A stretch of DNA of 51,867 nt from positions 1 to 51,867 of the forward strand of contig JAKALP010000036.1 in the NCBI GenBank assembly GCA_021824175.1. Reading direction: 5' to 3'. How positions within the stretch are numbered: the stretch's first letter is position 1; each line of letters opens with the position of its first letter. The stretch is from Deltaproteobacteria bacterium. GTDB taxonomy: Bacteria; Desulfobacterota; Desulfobacteria; Desulfobacterales; Desulfosarcinaceae. This document shows, piece by piece, positions 42,284 to 51,867 of the stretch. A model generated the notes under the pieces. It did not search any database. It was not told where the DNA came from and worked only from the letters and a program-made list of their open reading frames with translations. A program made the position numbers and the translations under genes.

Positions 42284-44278
42284 ATGCAATTCAAATTCAA
42301 CAAAAACAGCATTATCGTGAAATTTCTATTCGTGATATCCGCCATCTTTGTTTCGGCCATGGCGATCCTGGTGATTGTGATTCTTCAGCTGCAAAACCGC
42401 TACACGGCCCATGTGGGGCAGGCGGTCACCGGATCTTTGCAAGGCACCACCCAAGCCGTGCAAAACCATTTTGGAGATATGGAGACCGCCATCACCCAAA
42501 CCTTGGCAGGCAATCTGGAGCAGGCCTCCGGTACCCTCTCCCAATCCACCTCTTCGGAGCTGGATAAAGTCAAGGCGTTTTTCATCATCGGCCTTGAAAC
42601 CGAAATGCGCAAAACCGCGGATTTCCTGGCCTTGATGATGGCGCAAAACGCCGAACGTGCCATGGAGGCCGGAAACCGGGCCGACCTTGAGGCCTACGTC
42701 AAATCGGTCCATCTCAACGCCGATGTCTCCTATGCCGTTTACATGGACCCGAGTGGGCGGCCCATCACCGAGCACCTCAACACCAAGAACCCCAAAATAG
42801 AAACCTATATAAAAAACGGGTCCGGTAACAGTGATTTAGAAAAAGTGCTGAGCGCATCGGCCATAGACAATACCGCCTTGATCGCACGGAAAAAGATCAC
42901 CGTGGAAGGCGCTCTCATGGGTGAGATTATTTTGTGCCTGGACCGCTCGTCCATATTCCAAAAACGCGAAGAAGTGGACAAACGGTTCAAGGCCATTATC
43001 GCCAACAACGATAAGATGATCAAAGATGCCCTGACGCAAGTATCCAGCGCCACGGGCCAAAAGATGCAAGAGACCTTAAAAGGGATCGACAGCCAGTCCG
43101 GCACGGCCTGGAATCAGATCGCCAAGGATATCGACCGGATCGGATCAGAAGCAAAAACAGGCATGCGGCGCGCCTTGGCGGTTGTTGGCTTCATTTTTGG
43201 GCTGACCATGCTTGGCGTGATTGGCACCTTGACGCTATGGCTTGTGCTCAAGCCGATTCATAAAGTCGTGGCTGGCCTGAAAGATATCGCCAATGGCGAG
43301 GGCGACCTGACCAAGCGGCTGGACATTCACTCCAAGGATGAAATCGGGGCACTGGCACGATGGTTCAACCAATTCATCGTCAATCTGCAATCGATCATCC
43401 GGGACCTGGCAACCAATACCGAGGCCGTTAAAAACGCCTCCGCCGATCTGTCGCAGATCGCCAATCAAATGTCAGTGGGGAGCCAAAAGACATCGGATCG
43501 AGCCAAGGGGGTCACCGGCGCCGGCGAGCAAATGCGCACCAACATGAATTCCATAGCCGCGGCCATGGATCAGGCTGCCGGAAATTTAGGCATGGTGGTC
43601 TCGGCGGTGGATGAGATGAAGGCCGCTATCAACGAAATCGCCCATACCAGCGAGAGCGCCAGAGGCAAGACCGGCTCGGCCATGCAGCTTGCCAACGACA
43701 CATCATCCCTGGTGAGCCAGCTCGGTATATCGGCCGAAGAGATCGGCAAGGTCGTTGAAACCATCACCGACATTTCGGAACAGGTGAATCTGCTGGCGCT
43801 GAATGCGACCATCGAGGCGGCCAGAGCGGGCGAGGCCGGTAAAGGCTTTGCCGTCGTGGCCAATGAGATCAAAGAGCTGGCCAAGCAGACCTCGGCTAGC
43901 TCCAATGAAATCAAAAACAGAGTCGGCAGCATCCAAAACGCCACCAAAGACACGGTGGCGCGAATCGGCGAGATTGTAAACGCCTTTGGAGAAGTCAACG
44001 ACTTGGTGGGAACCATTGCCTCCGCCATCGAAGAACAATCCACCACCAGCGCCGAGTTATCAACCAATCTGACTCAGGCCAATGCCGGTATCAGCGAGGT
44101 CAAGGAAAATGTAGACAATTCCACGGCCGTAGCCTCCAAGGTGGCCGATGATATCTCCGATGTGAAGCTCGAAGCTGATGAGATGTCCACCAGCAGTATG
44201 CAAGTCCACCAAAATGCAGCCCAATTGGCCACACTCTCCGAACAGTTGGCGGCCATGGTGGGAAGATTCAGGATTTAG
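42284..44278 (+). CDS. Methyl-accepting chemotaxis protein
   Basis: The 664-residue receptor has TM1 near 9-31 ([20 protein letters not shown]), a ~270-residue periplasmic sensor, TM2 near 295-318 ([18 protein letters not shown]), a HAMP linker ([27 protein letters not shown]) and a full signalling domain with the hairpin tip [20 protein letters not shown] and [20 protein letters not shown]. It binds CheA/CheW. The sensor lacks a recognised dCache/4HB signature by eye. It stands alone, with no che genes nearby. Confidence 0.93.
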   Translation: MQFKFNKNSIIVKFLFVISAIFVSAMAILVIVILQLQNRYTAHVGQAVTGSLQGTTQAVQNHFGDMETAITQTLAGNLEQASGTLSQSTSSELDKVKAFFIIGLETEMRKTADFLALMMAQNAERAMEAGNRADLEAYVKSVHLNADVSYAVYMDPSGRPITEHLNTKNPKIETYIKNGSGNSDLEKVLSASAIDNTALIARKKITVEGALMGEIILCLDRSSIFQKREEVDKRFKAIIANNDKMIKDALTQVSSATGQKMQETLKGIDSQSGTAWNQIAKDIDRIGSEAKTGMRRALAVVGFIFGLTMLGVIGTLTLWLVLKPIHKVVAGLKDIANGEGDLTKRLDIHSKDEIGALARWFNQFIVNLQSIIRDLATNTEAVKNASADLSQIANQMSVGSQKTSDRAKGVTGAGEQMRTNMNSIAAAMDQAAGNLGMVVSAVDEMKAAINEIAHTSESARGKTGSAMQLANDTSSLVSQLGISAEEIGKVVETITDISEQVNLLALNATIEAARAGEAGKGFAVVANEIKELAKQTSASSNEIKNRVGSIQNATKDTVARIGEIVNAFGEVNDLVGTIASAIEEQSTTSAELSTNLTQANAGISEVKENVDNSTAVASKVADDISDVKLEADEMSTSSMQVHQNAAQLATLSEQLAAMVGRFRI

Positions 44279-44577
44279 ATTGCCGACACTGTAGAAGAGA
44301 ACGGCGAGCATCATACCTCGGTATTTCATTCCAGCGTCCTTGACAAGATTGAATTGGGTTATTATTGATGTGTCTCCGCTGGTGTGGTAGCGATGTGGTG
44401 CCACGGTAAGCTTACAATTCTCCAAGGTCTTTGAGATATTTCATCTCCCCCTCACCCAGAAGACCATCAAGTAGACCGCTTAGATCATTCATCTGCGCTT
44501 TTCACAGGTATTGACGCCGATCAGAACAGTGACTCATCCTTGGACCCATTTAACTATAAGAGCCGGAGGGACCTTCG

Positions 44578-45915
44578 ATGGTTCGACTCATAAAAATTTT
44601 AGGCGTTATGATCCTGCTGGTTTTTATCGCATTCCTGGGCATACGGGGCACCATGGCGAAGCAGCCATCGAAACCTGGTGCGCAGATTATCTTGACCGGG
44701 CCTTACCTTGATCAACAGAATAATGCGCTGACGGTCGCCTTGCGAACTACACCCGAAGAAAAAGCGGCGCCTGACGCCCAATTGGCGATTGTGCGGGGCC
44801 TGGAAATACTTTCTAAAACAGACAGCCTCGCAAAAAGAAAAATACTAAAGCTCGCACCAGGTCATTACATGTTCAGCCGGCCGGTTATGTTCAAGCAAAG
44901 CTACCAAGGCATCGAGCTGATCGGGGCTCCAGAGATTACGCGGCCATTTACCGAAAAGAAGATAGAGCCAGCGACCATTCATCAGGACATCGCCAAAATC
45001 CGGCCCCATCTGCCGGTGATCGATGGCGGTGGCGTCAGCAGCTTCATGGTAGTAGATGGTGTTGCTGCCGCGGTTTCCTTGACCGCGAAGATATCCGGTT
45101 TCTATTTCATCAACCAAATGGCCGGATTGGGGGGGAACCATTATCCCGATCTATCGTACCGGCTTACAGCTGACGCTGCTGCAAAACAGAAGTTACATTA
45201 TACTCCTTTTGTTTTTACGGACGGCGGTGTCGTGTCGGTTCTTGGAAATGCTGCTATCAATTTTATCTACAACATCGTCGATCAACCGTCAGCGTATCAA
45301 TGCGGCGGCGTGCTGCGCAACGAACAGTATGGCGGCTCCGCGGACACACCACCCTCGACCGTTACATCCAACATCGTACTCAACCCTTTTGCCTGGCACA
45401 CCGGTGCCTTTGTGGATAACAGCGATGATTCGTATGTTCGGATAACTCGCAATCAAATTCTTATTGATATGCAGCAGCACCACCCGACGGAAATGATCAC
45501 CAATTTCACTGGAGGGTTTCTGATTGTCGAAGACAATTCCTTCATCGATGCCCGCCCCCTTAAGGATGAACCCACCATCGGCATCCGGATATTAGGGCGG
45601 GCTGGGGACTTCATATCCCAAGGAAATACCTATCAAAACATCGGCATCCCTGTGCATATGATCAACGGATTGCCCCATTTCGCCATGTTTCGTGCCTTTT
45701 ATTTCCTGGTCGAAAAGAAAAAAGGGATCGCGCTTATAGAAAATCTCCCGGAGGCAGGATTCAATTTTGTGCGGCCAGGCCACTGGCCGGGCTATATGGC
45801 CCCGTACATTCGGCCTTTCCGGACCGGAGAGATTGAAAATGATGATCAGATAAGGATCGCGGCCTTGAACCGGGATTTTAAGCAGTTGCGCCGATATTTC
45901 TCCTCCGACCGATGA
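44578..45915 (+). CDS. Membrane-anchored right-handed beta-helix-like protein
   Basis: The 445-residue protein starts with one hydrophobic segment (LIKILGVMILLVFIAFLGIRG), a signal anchor or uncleaved signal peptide. The remainder has many short repeats of the type FINQMAGLGGN, ITRNQILIDM, LIVEDNSFIDARP and ISQGNTYQNIGIPV, characteristic of parallel beta-helix (pectate-lyase-like) folds. It would sit at the periplasmic face and may act on polysaccharide or peptidoglycan, but catalytic residues cannot be named. It is followed by the FAD oxidoreductase gene with a 50-bp gap. Confidence 0.6.
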   Translation: MVRLIKILGVMILLVFIAFLGIRGTMAKQPSKPGAQIILTGPYLDQQNNALTVALRTTPEEKAAPDAQLAIVRGLEILSKTDSLAKRKILKLAPGHYMFSRPVMFKQSYQGIELIGAPEITRPFTEKKIEPATIHQDIAKIRPHLPVIDGGGVSSFMVVDGVAAAVSLTAKISGFYFINQMAGLGGNHYPDLSYRLTADAAAKQKLHYTPFVFTDGGVVSVLGNAAINFIYNIVDQPSAYQCGGVLRNEQYGGSADTPPSTVTSNIVLNPFAWHTGAFVDNSDDSYVRITRNQILIDMQQHHPTEMITNFTGGFLIVEDNSFIDARPLKDEPTIGIRILGRAGDFISQGNTYQNIGIPVHMINGLPHFAMFRAFYFLVEKKKGIALIENLPEAGFNFVRPGHWPGYMAPYIRPFRTGEIENDDQIRIAALNRDFKQLRRYFSSDR

Positions 45916-45965
45916 CCTTGTTGAATTCAATAAGTTGCCGCGTCCCGTGTTCCTAAGGAGGACAC

Positions 45966-47351
45966 ATAGCCGATCAAATCCTCGACACCGATTATTTGGT
46001 CATCGGCTGCGGAGCAGCCGGAATGGCATTTACCGACACGCTCATTGACCACTCCGATGCGCACATTGTCATGGTCGATCGACGACACGCGCCGGGAGGG
46101 CATTGGACTGAGGCCTATCCGTTTGTCCGGTTGCATCAGCCTTCCGCATTCTACGGGGTCAACTCAACGCCGCTTGGCACGGATGCCATCGATAAGTACG
46201 GAATAAACGCCGGGCATTATGAACGGGCCAGCGGTCCGGAGATTGTGGGGTATTTCAGACGGGTAATGGACCAGAAGCTGCTTCCTTCGGGAAGGGTGGA
46301 CTACTTTCCGATGTGTGACTATGTGGGCGAGAATAAATTTGTTTCGCGCGTCTCGAACAAAACCTACAAGGTCAAAGTCCAAAAAAAGCGAGTCGATGCC
46401 GCTTACCTTCAACCGAGCATACCCGCGAGCTATCCACCCCCGTTTGAGGTGGCGGCCGGCGTGAGTTGTGTGCCGATCAATGCCCTTTCGCAACTCAAGG
46501 AGCCGCCGGAACGCACGGTGATCATCGGTGGCGGCAAGACAGCCATGGATGCCTGCCTTTGGCTTCTGGAGTGCGGCGTTTCAGCGGACGATATCTGCTG
46601 GGTCCGGCCGCGGGACTCGTTGCTGGCCAATCGGAAATACTTCCAGCCGGGAGATCTGGCCCTCGAAGGCTTTGCCGATCTGGTGGAATGCGCCGCCCAG
46701 GCGGAAACACCGGATGACCTGGTGAATCGACTGATCGCCAGCAAGCAGTTCTTTCCAATGGATGAAGATATAAAACCTGCCATGTTCAAGTATGCTACCA
46801 TCAACGAACGCGAGCTTGAACTGCTCCGTACGATTCGCAACGTTGTGCGTCTTGGAAAGGTCCGCCGCATCGAAGGCGACACGATCATCTGCGAAAAGGG
46901 AGCCATCCCTACCAGCCCCAATCACCTGCATGTTCACTGTGCAGCCCCTGGACTTCGGCTAGCGCCCTGCTTGCCCATCTTTGGCGAAGATACGATTACC
47001 CTCCAACCCATTCGGGCCGGAGCCTCTCCATTTGCCGCGGCGATCACCGCCTATATCGAGGCAACGCGCGATGATATCAACGAGAAGAACAAGCTCTGCC
47101 CGCCCAACCCTTACATGGATGCTCCCGCGGACCTCGTTCGCGTCACCCTCACCGGCATGAACGCAGACTATCAGTGGAGCAAACATCCCGACATCACCCT
47201 ATGGCTGCAGAAGGCTCGTCTTAATCCAACCCGAGGCATTATGGAGCGCATGGAAGAACCGGGCGTGCGGGCGTCGATCACGCGGTTAATGCAAAACTCC
47301 CGCCCGGCGGCCGAAAACCTGAAGCAAATGTTGGCCTTAAAGCAAAATTGA
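45966..47351 (+). CDS. FAD/NAD(P)-binding oxidoreductase (FMO-like), probable AUA start
   Basis: The 461-residue protein has an N-terminal FAD-binding Rossmann fold (DYLVIGCGAAGMAFTDTLI, then VDRRHAPGGHW) and a second nucleotide-binding motif TVIIGGGKTAMDACLWLL around residue 180, the layout of FMO/pyridine nucleotide oxidoreductases. The first ATG-type start available is TTG 45996, which would delete the first beta strand of the fold. Reading upstream, AAGGAGG is followed at normal distance by ATA 45966 and the codons ADQILDTDYL. AUA is therefore the likely start, or a mutated ATG. It ends 41 bp before a bidirectional terminator. Confidence 0.8.
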   Translation: MADQILDTDYLVIGCGAAGMAFTDTLIDHSDAHIVMVDRRHAPGGHWTEAYPFVRLHQPSAFYGVNSTPLGTDAIDKYGINAGHYERASGPEIVGYFRRVMDQKLLPSGRVDYFPMCDYVGENKFVSRVSNKTYKVKVQKKRVDAAYLQPSIPASYPPPFEVAAGVSCVPINALSQLKEPPERTVIIGGGKTAMDACLWLLECGVSADDICWVRPRDSLLANRKYFQPGDLALEGFADLVECAAQAETPDDLVNRLIASKQFFPMDEDIKPAMFKYATINERELELLRTIRNVVRLGKVRRIEGDTIICEKGAIPTSPNHLHVHCAAPGLRLAPCLPIFGEDTITLQPIRAGASPFAAAITAYIEATRDDINEKNKLCPPNPYMDAPADLVRVTLTGMNADYQWSKHPDITLWLQKARLNPTRGIMERMEEPGVRASITRLMQNSRPAAENLKQMLALKQN

Positions 47352-47392
47352 CAATGCCATGGATAAATGAAGCAAAGCCATGGGGAAAAAGC

Positions 47393-47423
47393 AAAGCGGG
47401 CAAGCCCAAGGCTTGCCCGCTTT
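47393..47423. terminator. Bidirectional terminator
   Basis: AAAGCGGGCAAGCC (47393-47406) pairs perfectly with GGCTTGCCCGCTTT (47410-47423) over a CAA loop; it is followed by GAATTTTG on the + strand and by GCTTTTT on the minus strand. It separates two convergent genes. Confidence 0.85.
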
Positions 47424-47450
47424 GAATTTTGATTGGATGAAGTACTACGA

Positions 47451-50400
47451 TTACTGACAGACCGCGCTAAAGTTGGGGTCGTCGAGGTAACGGGTTGGAT
47501 CATCTCCGTAAGCAGGGTTGGCGACTTTAGTAAACCGGCAACCGAAATCGTCGGCCGCTACAGCCGCTGGATTGAGGATGTCATCTCCCTGGGGAGTAAT
47601 CCCATTTTCCACCCAGGCCACCAATTCAGCAAATGCCTGCACCTCTTCTCCCACCGTAAAGGCGCAGTGATTGCCCGAGCGGATGGCTCGGGCCCTGAAA
47701 AGATCGGCATGACCGGCATCGGCGATACGCCGCGCCCACAGCTGCTCCATGGAGAAGGGCACGAAGAGATCGCCGATAGTATGAAGGGTAAGCACGGGAA
47801 TGTGGATATTGCCCGTGACCGGATACATGCTGTCCTCGAAATTATAGACCGGGTCGCTCACGCGGAAGATGCCGGCATTCAAGGCGGCTTCTTCTTCACT
47901 CACCGTGGCGTAATCATCATCGAGTTGGTACGCGTAGGAGCTGTTGCCCACCAGATTGGTGCCGAGTCCGGCCGTGGGATCTTTGAGCCATTGCAGGGAT
48001 TGGCCGCTGATGGCAAAGGTGGCCCAGCGCGCAAAAGCCGTATCATACATGGGGCGCTTGCCGCCGGAGCGGTACATGGTGGCGGTTTTAAACTCCTCGC
48101 CGACAGCATTCAAATCCGCCATGGTGCCCGCGGCGGCAAAGTAACCCAATGGCGGAATATACCCCAGGGCGCCGTTGCCGTCGTTGGCCGGGCCAAATAC
48201 GGTGGCCTGAAATTCAGCCAGTTGCTCATCGCTGAAAGGCACTGGATCGTTCAGGCCGGTGTAGTAATTGGCCAGCAGGCCCCAATCCAGAAAATAGCTG
48301 AAGAGATCCACACCGCCGCCCACCACGCCGCACATGGGCATGGCCGCGGTATATTCTCCCGCGTAATTGGGATCGGTGATGGTTCGAGCCGTCACATGAC
48401 CGCCCATGGAGTGGCCGATCAGGTAGACCCGGCGCGGCGTGCCGAATCTGGTCTGGAAGTACTTCAACAGCTCATCGGTGCTCTGAACGCCGGAAACAAT
48501 ATTATACCCATTGGCGGTATAACTCGACGCGGCCCAGGCAAACCCTTTGCTGATGAGATAGTTTCTCAAGCGACCGGGCTGGGTCACGGTCAATTCGGTG
48601 ATCTCGCCGCGATAGCCATGGGCATACATCACCAGATCGCTGGTTCCCGGCGTCCAGCCACTGGGTATTTCGGCCTGGAATCCGGCCCCCTTGACTACAC
48701 CATATTGGGCTTGGGCTCCGGGCAGGGGATTGAATTTTAACTTGGAGGATAGCAGTTCATAACCTTCACCATTGAGGTAGTATTCGGCCGGAGCCGCTGG
48801 GAAAGTATTGAGCATGGCCAGCACCAGGCCAGCATCGGCGGCTGGCCAGCCGGCTACTTCAGCCAGGGCCGCGGCTTTGATCCCCTCGGTGGATAGCTTC
48901 TGGGTATCCATCCCGATCAGGGCCTTCTTCATGTCGGCATCCAACCGCATGTAAGTCGGCGCATCGGTCGCGGTATCATTGGACCACTCCTTCCATTCCA
49001 CCCCGTCGACAATGCCGGGTTGGCCGTTGCGAACAAAATTGCCAAGATAACCCATCATGACCTGCTGCAAGGACCTGAAGCCGGACTGGTTCTTCTTGGT
49101 GAGGGCATAGCCGAACAGGTCTTTTTCTTCTCCCAAGAAAAAGGGAATATCCATGGCATGGGCGGGGCCGAAGACATGGGCAAACTCTTCTGAAGCCGAG
49201 CTGGTTCCGCCCCATTTGAACTCAAAGGCGTAGACGCCATCCTGGCGGTTTTGCAACAATGTGGCCAACTCATCCACGGCCTTATACTTCCAGCCCATAC
49301 TCTGGTATTTACCCATGGCTTCATAGAGGTCGAGTTCAGCCTGGGTCGGGAAGATTTCAGCAAAAGTCCACTCTTTGGCCGGATCAAAATTCGGATCAAA
49401 GAGGTCGTACACATAGCCCCAGTTGGGATGCCCCACATTGGTGGCGTAAAGCGGTAGAAGATCTTTGAACTCATATTCGGTGCTGCCCAGAAGTACTGGA
49501 ACGTGGTTGTATTTGCCACCGAAGATCGTATCGACGTAACGGCCCGGCAGGACCGCGCCGTCTGAAAAGCCGGAAAAAGTAGTGCCGTGGGCCAACACAA
49601 GTTCTTGCGCGGTTTTGCTGCGCAGAAATGCTTCCACGGCCGCACTGTTGTTGGGATCGATCTGATCATAACCCGGCAAATTGGCGAGCATGGCCTGAGC
49701 CAGTACATCGCCGGCGGCCGGGGTGATGATATCGCCACCGACGCTCTGCATCACGGCCTTTTGAAATAGTCCGGCGGCCAGAGGAGAAATAATCAGCTTG
49801 GCCACATTGGAGGCGCCGGCCGATTGCCCGCCAACGGTCACATTAGTGGGATCGCCGCCGAAAGCGGTGATATTGTCCTGAATCCACGCCAGGGCCTGAA
49901 TATTGTCCAAGGTGCCGAAATTGCCCGAATCATCTTCCGGATCACCTTTGCGCAACGACGGGTGCCGCAACCACCCCAGCGGCCCGAGGCGGTACTGGGC
50001 GATCACCACCACCAGGTTTTGATCCTTGGCCAGGTTGGAGGGATCATAGTTGGGGGCCCCGCCGAAGCGATTGGCGCCGCCGTGAAAAAAGACATAGACG
50101 GGCAGATCCTGATCGTGATTTTTGGGACGATACACATCCAGGTAAAGGCAATCCTCGCTGCCCACAACAGCACCCGTCGGTTGCCAGGTGGTCTTCACCT
50201 CCGACTGGACACAGACGTTCTGGTCCTGGGTTGCGTCCCGTATGCCATCCCAGGGCATAGGGTCCATGGGCGCCTTCCAGCGCAGATCGCCTACTGGCGG
50301 CTGGGCGAATGGAAGACCGCGGTAAACAATGGCTGTTTCGGTTTTTTCGCCTTTGACTTTACCTAAAGTCGTCATGACGACAGGGTTAGAGTCAACCTTA

Positions 50401-50474
50401 CACCCGGTTAGAACAAAGGCGGTTACGAGCAGGATCAAAACCAGTTTGCTTGATCTTCCCCTCAAAATTTTCAT
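47451..50474 (-). CDS. Lipoprotein with tandem esterase domains
   Basis: The 1007-residue protein has a lipoprotein signal peptide with lipobox LTGC (Cys25). Residues about 30-540 form a carboxylesterase type B domain: GLPFAQPPVGDLRW, oxyanion FFHGGANRFGG, nucleophile GGQSAGAS and FGPAHAMDIPFFLG. Residues about 590-1007 form a second alpha/beta-hydrolase with nucleophile GHSMGGH and a C-terminal HTIGDLFVP/GNHCAF region. The product is a surface lipoprotein, probably hydrolysing extracellular esters. No partner gene is adjacent. A good promoter lies at 50629-50657. Confidence 0.85.
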   Translation of the reverse strand: MKILRGRSSKLVLILLVTAFVLTGCKVDSNPVVMTTLGKVKGEKTETAIVYRGLPFAQPPVGDLRWKAPMDPMPWDGIRDATQDQNVCVQSEVKTTWQPTGAVVGSEDCLYLDVYRPKNHDQDLPVYVFFHGGANRFGGAPNYDPSNLAKDQNLVVVIAQYRLGPLGWLRHPSLRKGDPEDDSGNFGTLDNIQALAWIQDNITAFGGDPTNVTVGGQSAGASNVAKLIISPLAAGLFQKAVMQSVGGDIITPAAGDVLAQAMLANLPGYDQIDPNNSAAVEAFLRSKTAQELVLAHGTTFSGFSDGAVLPGRYVDTIFGGKYNHVPVLLGSTEYEFKDLLPLYATNVGHPNWGYVYDLFDPNFDPAKEWTFAEIFPTQAELDLYEAMGKYQSMGWKYKAVDELATLLQNRQDGVYAFEFKWGGTSSASEEFAHVFGPAHAMDIPFFLGEEKDLFGYALTKKNQSGFRSLQQVMMGYLGNFVRNGQPGIVDGVEWKEWSNDTATDAPTYMRLDADMKKALIGMDTQKLSTEGIKAAALAEVAGWPAADAGLVLAMLNTFPAAPAEYYLNGEGYELLSSKLKFNPLPGAQAQYGVVKGAGFQAEIPSGWTPGTSDLVMYAHGYRGEITELTVTQPGRLRNYLISKGFAWAASSYTANGYNIVSGVQSTDELLKYFQTRFGTPRRVYLIGHSMGGHVTARTITDPNYAGEYTAAMPMCGVVGGGVDLFSYFLDWGLLANYYTGLNDPVPFSDEQLAEFQATVFGPANDGNGALGYIPPLGYFAAAGTMADLNAVGEEFKTATMYRSGGKRPMYDTAFARWATFAISGQSLQWLKDPTAGLGTNLVGNSSYAYQLDDDYATVSEEEAALNAGIFRVSDPVYNFEDSMYPVTGNIHIPVLTLHTIGDLFVPFSMEQLWARRIADAGHADLFRARAIRSGNHCAFTVGEEVQAFAELVAWVENGITPQGDDILNPAAVAADDFGCRFTKVANPAYGDDPTRYLDDPNFSAVCQ

Positions 50475-50628
50475 TGCTTCCTCCTCTCATCAAAGTCGGT
50501 ATTGCTCGCCTCAGCGCGCACGGCGATATGACAAAAACCAAACCCAAAAATAGAGCTGGAAAAATTGGCTCGTGGAAGAACGAATAGCAGTAAAATGTTA
50601 AGGTGGCGTATCTTGGTAGCCCACCGAA

Positions 50629-50657
50629 GCTATAAAGACATATTTTGATTATGTCAA
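50629..50657 (-). promoter_or_regulatory. Promoter of the esterase gene
   Basis: Minus strand TTGACA (50652-50657) and TATAGC (50629-50634) have 17-bp spacing. The -35 region also forms a dyad GACATA-N6-TATGTC. It lies in the 332-bp spacer 50475-50806, which holds no gene. Confidence 0.55.
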
Positions 50658-50718
50658 ATGTATTTTACAGTTCTGCCATTGCTGCTATGGTGCAGTGTTG
50701 CGCTGCTGCACACGCAGG

Positions 50719-50748
50719 AAAAAAAAGCGCCCCATGAAGGAGCGCTTT
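50719..50748 (-). terminator. Intrinsic terminator of the lipase fragment
   Basis: On the minus strand AAAGCGCTCC pairs with GGGGCGCTTT around TTCAT, followed by a run of Ts. It lies about 60 bp after the stop of the lipase C-terminal fragment and supports the fragment being the 3' part of a once-expressed gene. Confidence 0.8.
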
Positions 50749-50806
50749 GCTTTGCGAGGGAGCTTTTATCAGGCCCATTACGTCTCATATATCTGGGCAC
50801 TTTGAA

Positions 50807-51757
50807 TTATTGCACGAAGTCCCTGAATTGAACCGATATGGAACGGATGATATCAGAGGGCCAGTTGGGCACATTAATGGTCTGGGTAGCACCCTCGCCG
50901 CCTCTGGGGGTGAGAACGATGGAGATGGTCCGGTCCGGCGGGTTGGCTGCCGGGATATAGAGGTCGAGGCCCGATATGAAGGGCAGGCTGTGGAAAAACT
51001 TATTAGGGGTGCTTAAGTCACTGCTTACGCCATCGTAATTAGGATCAGGAAGACCGTTGGCGAGCTCATTGGGCCCCATATCAAAAAGGAACAACGCGCT
51101 TAATCGGTGGGCCTGCGCCGCCGCCACTGGGGTTAGAACACTTGTGACGTCTACCATAAGGATATCGTTATTTGCCCCCTGGTCGCCCCACATCTCCTTA
51201 TCCCGGCCGATCATGAGGTTGGTGTGATTCGCGCTCCGGATCAGATAATTTCCAACCCCGGACCCAGGCTCGGAAGTATTCAGACGGACGAAATAGTTAT
51301 CGGCAAAAAAGGGCTCGCGGTAGAAAATGTGGGTGGCGTTTTCTTCCGTGTCGTAGGTCAGGACAAACTCATAGGTCACGCCTTTTTTTACTTCCACCGG
51401 CCCCCAAGCGCCATTGGCGCCGATAGAGATCTCTGCAACGGGGTTGGCTGAATCGATCCGGAAACCAGTTTCCCGATCAACTTCATAGATTCTCAGGGTC
51501 CTTCCCGCCGCACCAATATTTTCCGGGAAAATATTGGCCCGGCCAGCGATATGGACGAAATCCTCGGCAGAAACCGGGATTTGACTGGTGGCGGGCGCTT
51601 CCCCGGTGAAGAATAGAAAAATTTTGACGAATGATTCTGCCGAAGTGCAGGTCTGGATATGGGATTGCTCGGCATTATGATCGTTATGAGCCCCAACAAT
51701 CTTTTTGTCGGGCGAGGCTTGGCCCCACAACGCCAAAGTATACACAGCGTCATAAAT
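50807..51757 (-). pseudogene. C-terminal part of a triacylglycerol lipase, cut by an IS
   Basis: The frame encodes the tail of a lipase of the Archaeoglobus AFL type: IYDAVYTLALWGQ, AHNDHNAEQSHIQTCTSAESF, with the probable catalytic His in QSHIQ, then a beta-sandwich C-terminal domain ending in IISVQFRDFVQ-like strands. The Ser and Asp parts are missing. Coding similarity continues upstream of the GTG at 51745 to about 51757, where a stop (TAA) is met and the sequence of an insertion element begins. It is a broken gene; the start shown is where similarity begins. Confidence 0.6.
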
Positions 51758-51794
51758 AATTGCGAATAATTATGGATTGTGCTATGCTCAATCC

Positions 51795-51867
51795 ATGAAA
51801 AAAGTCACAATATCAGATGCGGAAACCGTCATACTTATACTCCAAGACGAAATTCGCAGGTCCTATG
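51795..51867 (+). CDS. N-terminus of an IS630-type transposase (runs off the window)
   Basis: The first 24 codons, MKKVTISDAETVILILQDEI then RRSY, match the start of IS630-family helix-turn-helix transposases. The rest is beyond the window. It lies divergent from, and immediately next to, the broken lipase gene. IS630 elements insert at TA, and a TA occurs at the boundary. Confidence 0.55.
   Translation, partial: MKKVTISDAETVILILQDEIRRSY

Noticed and set aside
47433-48740. 435-residue plus-strand frame opposite the esterase gene
   Set aside because: It is antisense to a well-recognised lipoprotein gene with signal peptide and both active-site motifs; the plus-strand product shows no known domain.

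Overview
The window looks like a chromosomal segment of a Gram-negative, probably strictly anaerobic bacterium of the Desulfobacterota (sulfate-reducer type). This is an inference from gene content: two moeA-type molybdopterin genes (one fused to a periplasmic-binding-protein-like domain), an archease/RtcB pair, a DUF3786-like protein, a HisRS with a cysteine-rich insert, EpmA, two outer-membrane barrel proteins and a large chemoreceptor. No ribosomal RNA, phage or CRISPR locus is visible. Coding sequence is GC-rich, Shine-Dalgarno sites are clear, and several genes start with TTG or GTG.

Layout. 0-7.6 kb: DHA2-type exporter, MDR and SDR oxidoreductases, an autoregulated ArsR/SRPBCC pair, a lower-GC methyltransferase, a patatin-like lipase and a small outer-membrane protein. 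7.8-11.8 kb: a minus-strand module (MazG-like pyrophosphohydrolase, RhuM, DnaQ-like/GIY-YIG nuclease) bracketed by inverted copies of a ~92-bp dispersed repeat. 11.9-19.3 kb: two crotonases, a flavin reductase-like protein, a DinB-fold protein, a secreted-protein gene split by an in-frame TAG, and a convergent acyl-ACP thioesterase/FabH pair. 19.4-25 kb: VapBC, tRNA-Asn with a tRNA-like remnant beside it, an outer-membrane protein, aspS and hisS. 25.2-32 kb (+): hydantoinase/oxoprolinase, an HDAC-like amidohydrolase, epmA and a hybrid histidine kinase. 32-40.7 kb (-): moeA, moeA-PBP, archease, rtcB, phosphomannomutase/phosphoglucomutase, MFS exporter and trmO, probably largely co-transcribed. 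40.8-47.4 kb (+): a winged-helix-like protein, DUF3786, an MCP, a membrane-anchored beta-helix protein and an FAD oxidoreductase that seems to start at AUA. 47.4-51.9 kb: a 1007-residue lipoprotein with two esterase domains, a lipase fragment cut by an insertion sequence, and the first codons of an IS630-type transposase.

The most unusual signal is in the spacers. At least five intergenic gaps carry arrays with an 8-bp period. The octamer differs from gap to gap but is nearly uniform within a gap, and in most gaps it also occurs in inverted orientation, so transcripts would fold into long hairpins. Other notable points are a duplicated near-perfect operator that sits on the promoter and start codon of a probably leaderless arsR gene, the AUA start, the amber-split gene and the tRNA-like remnant.
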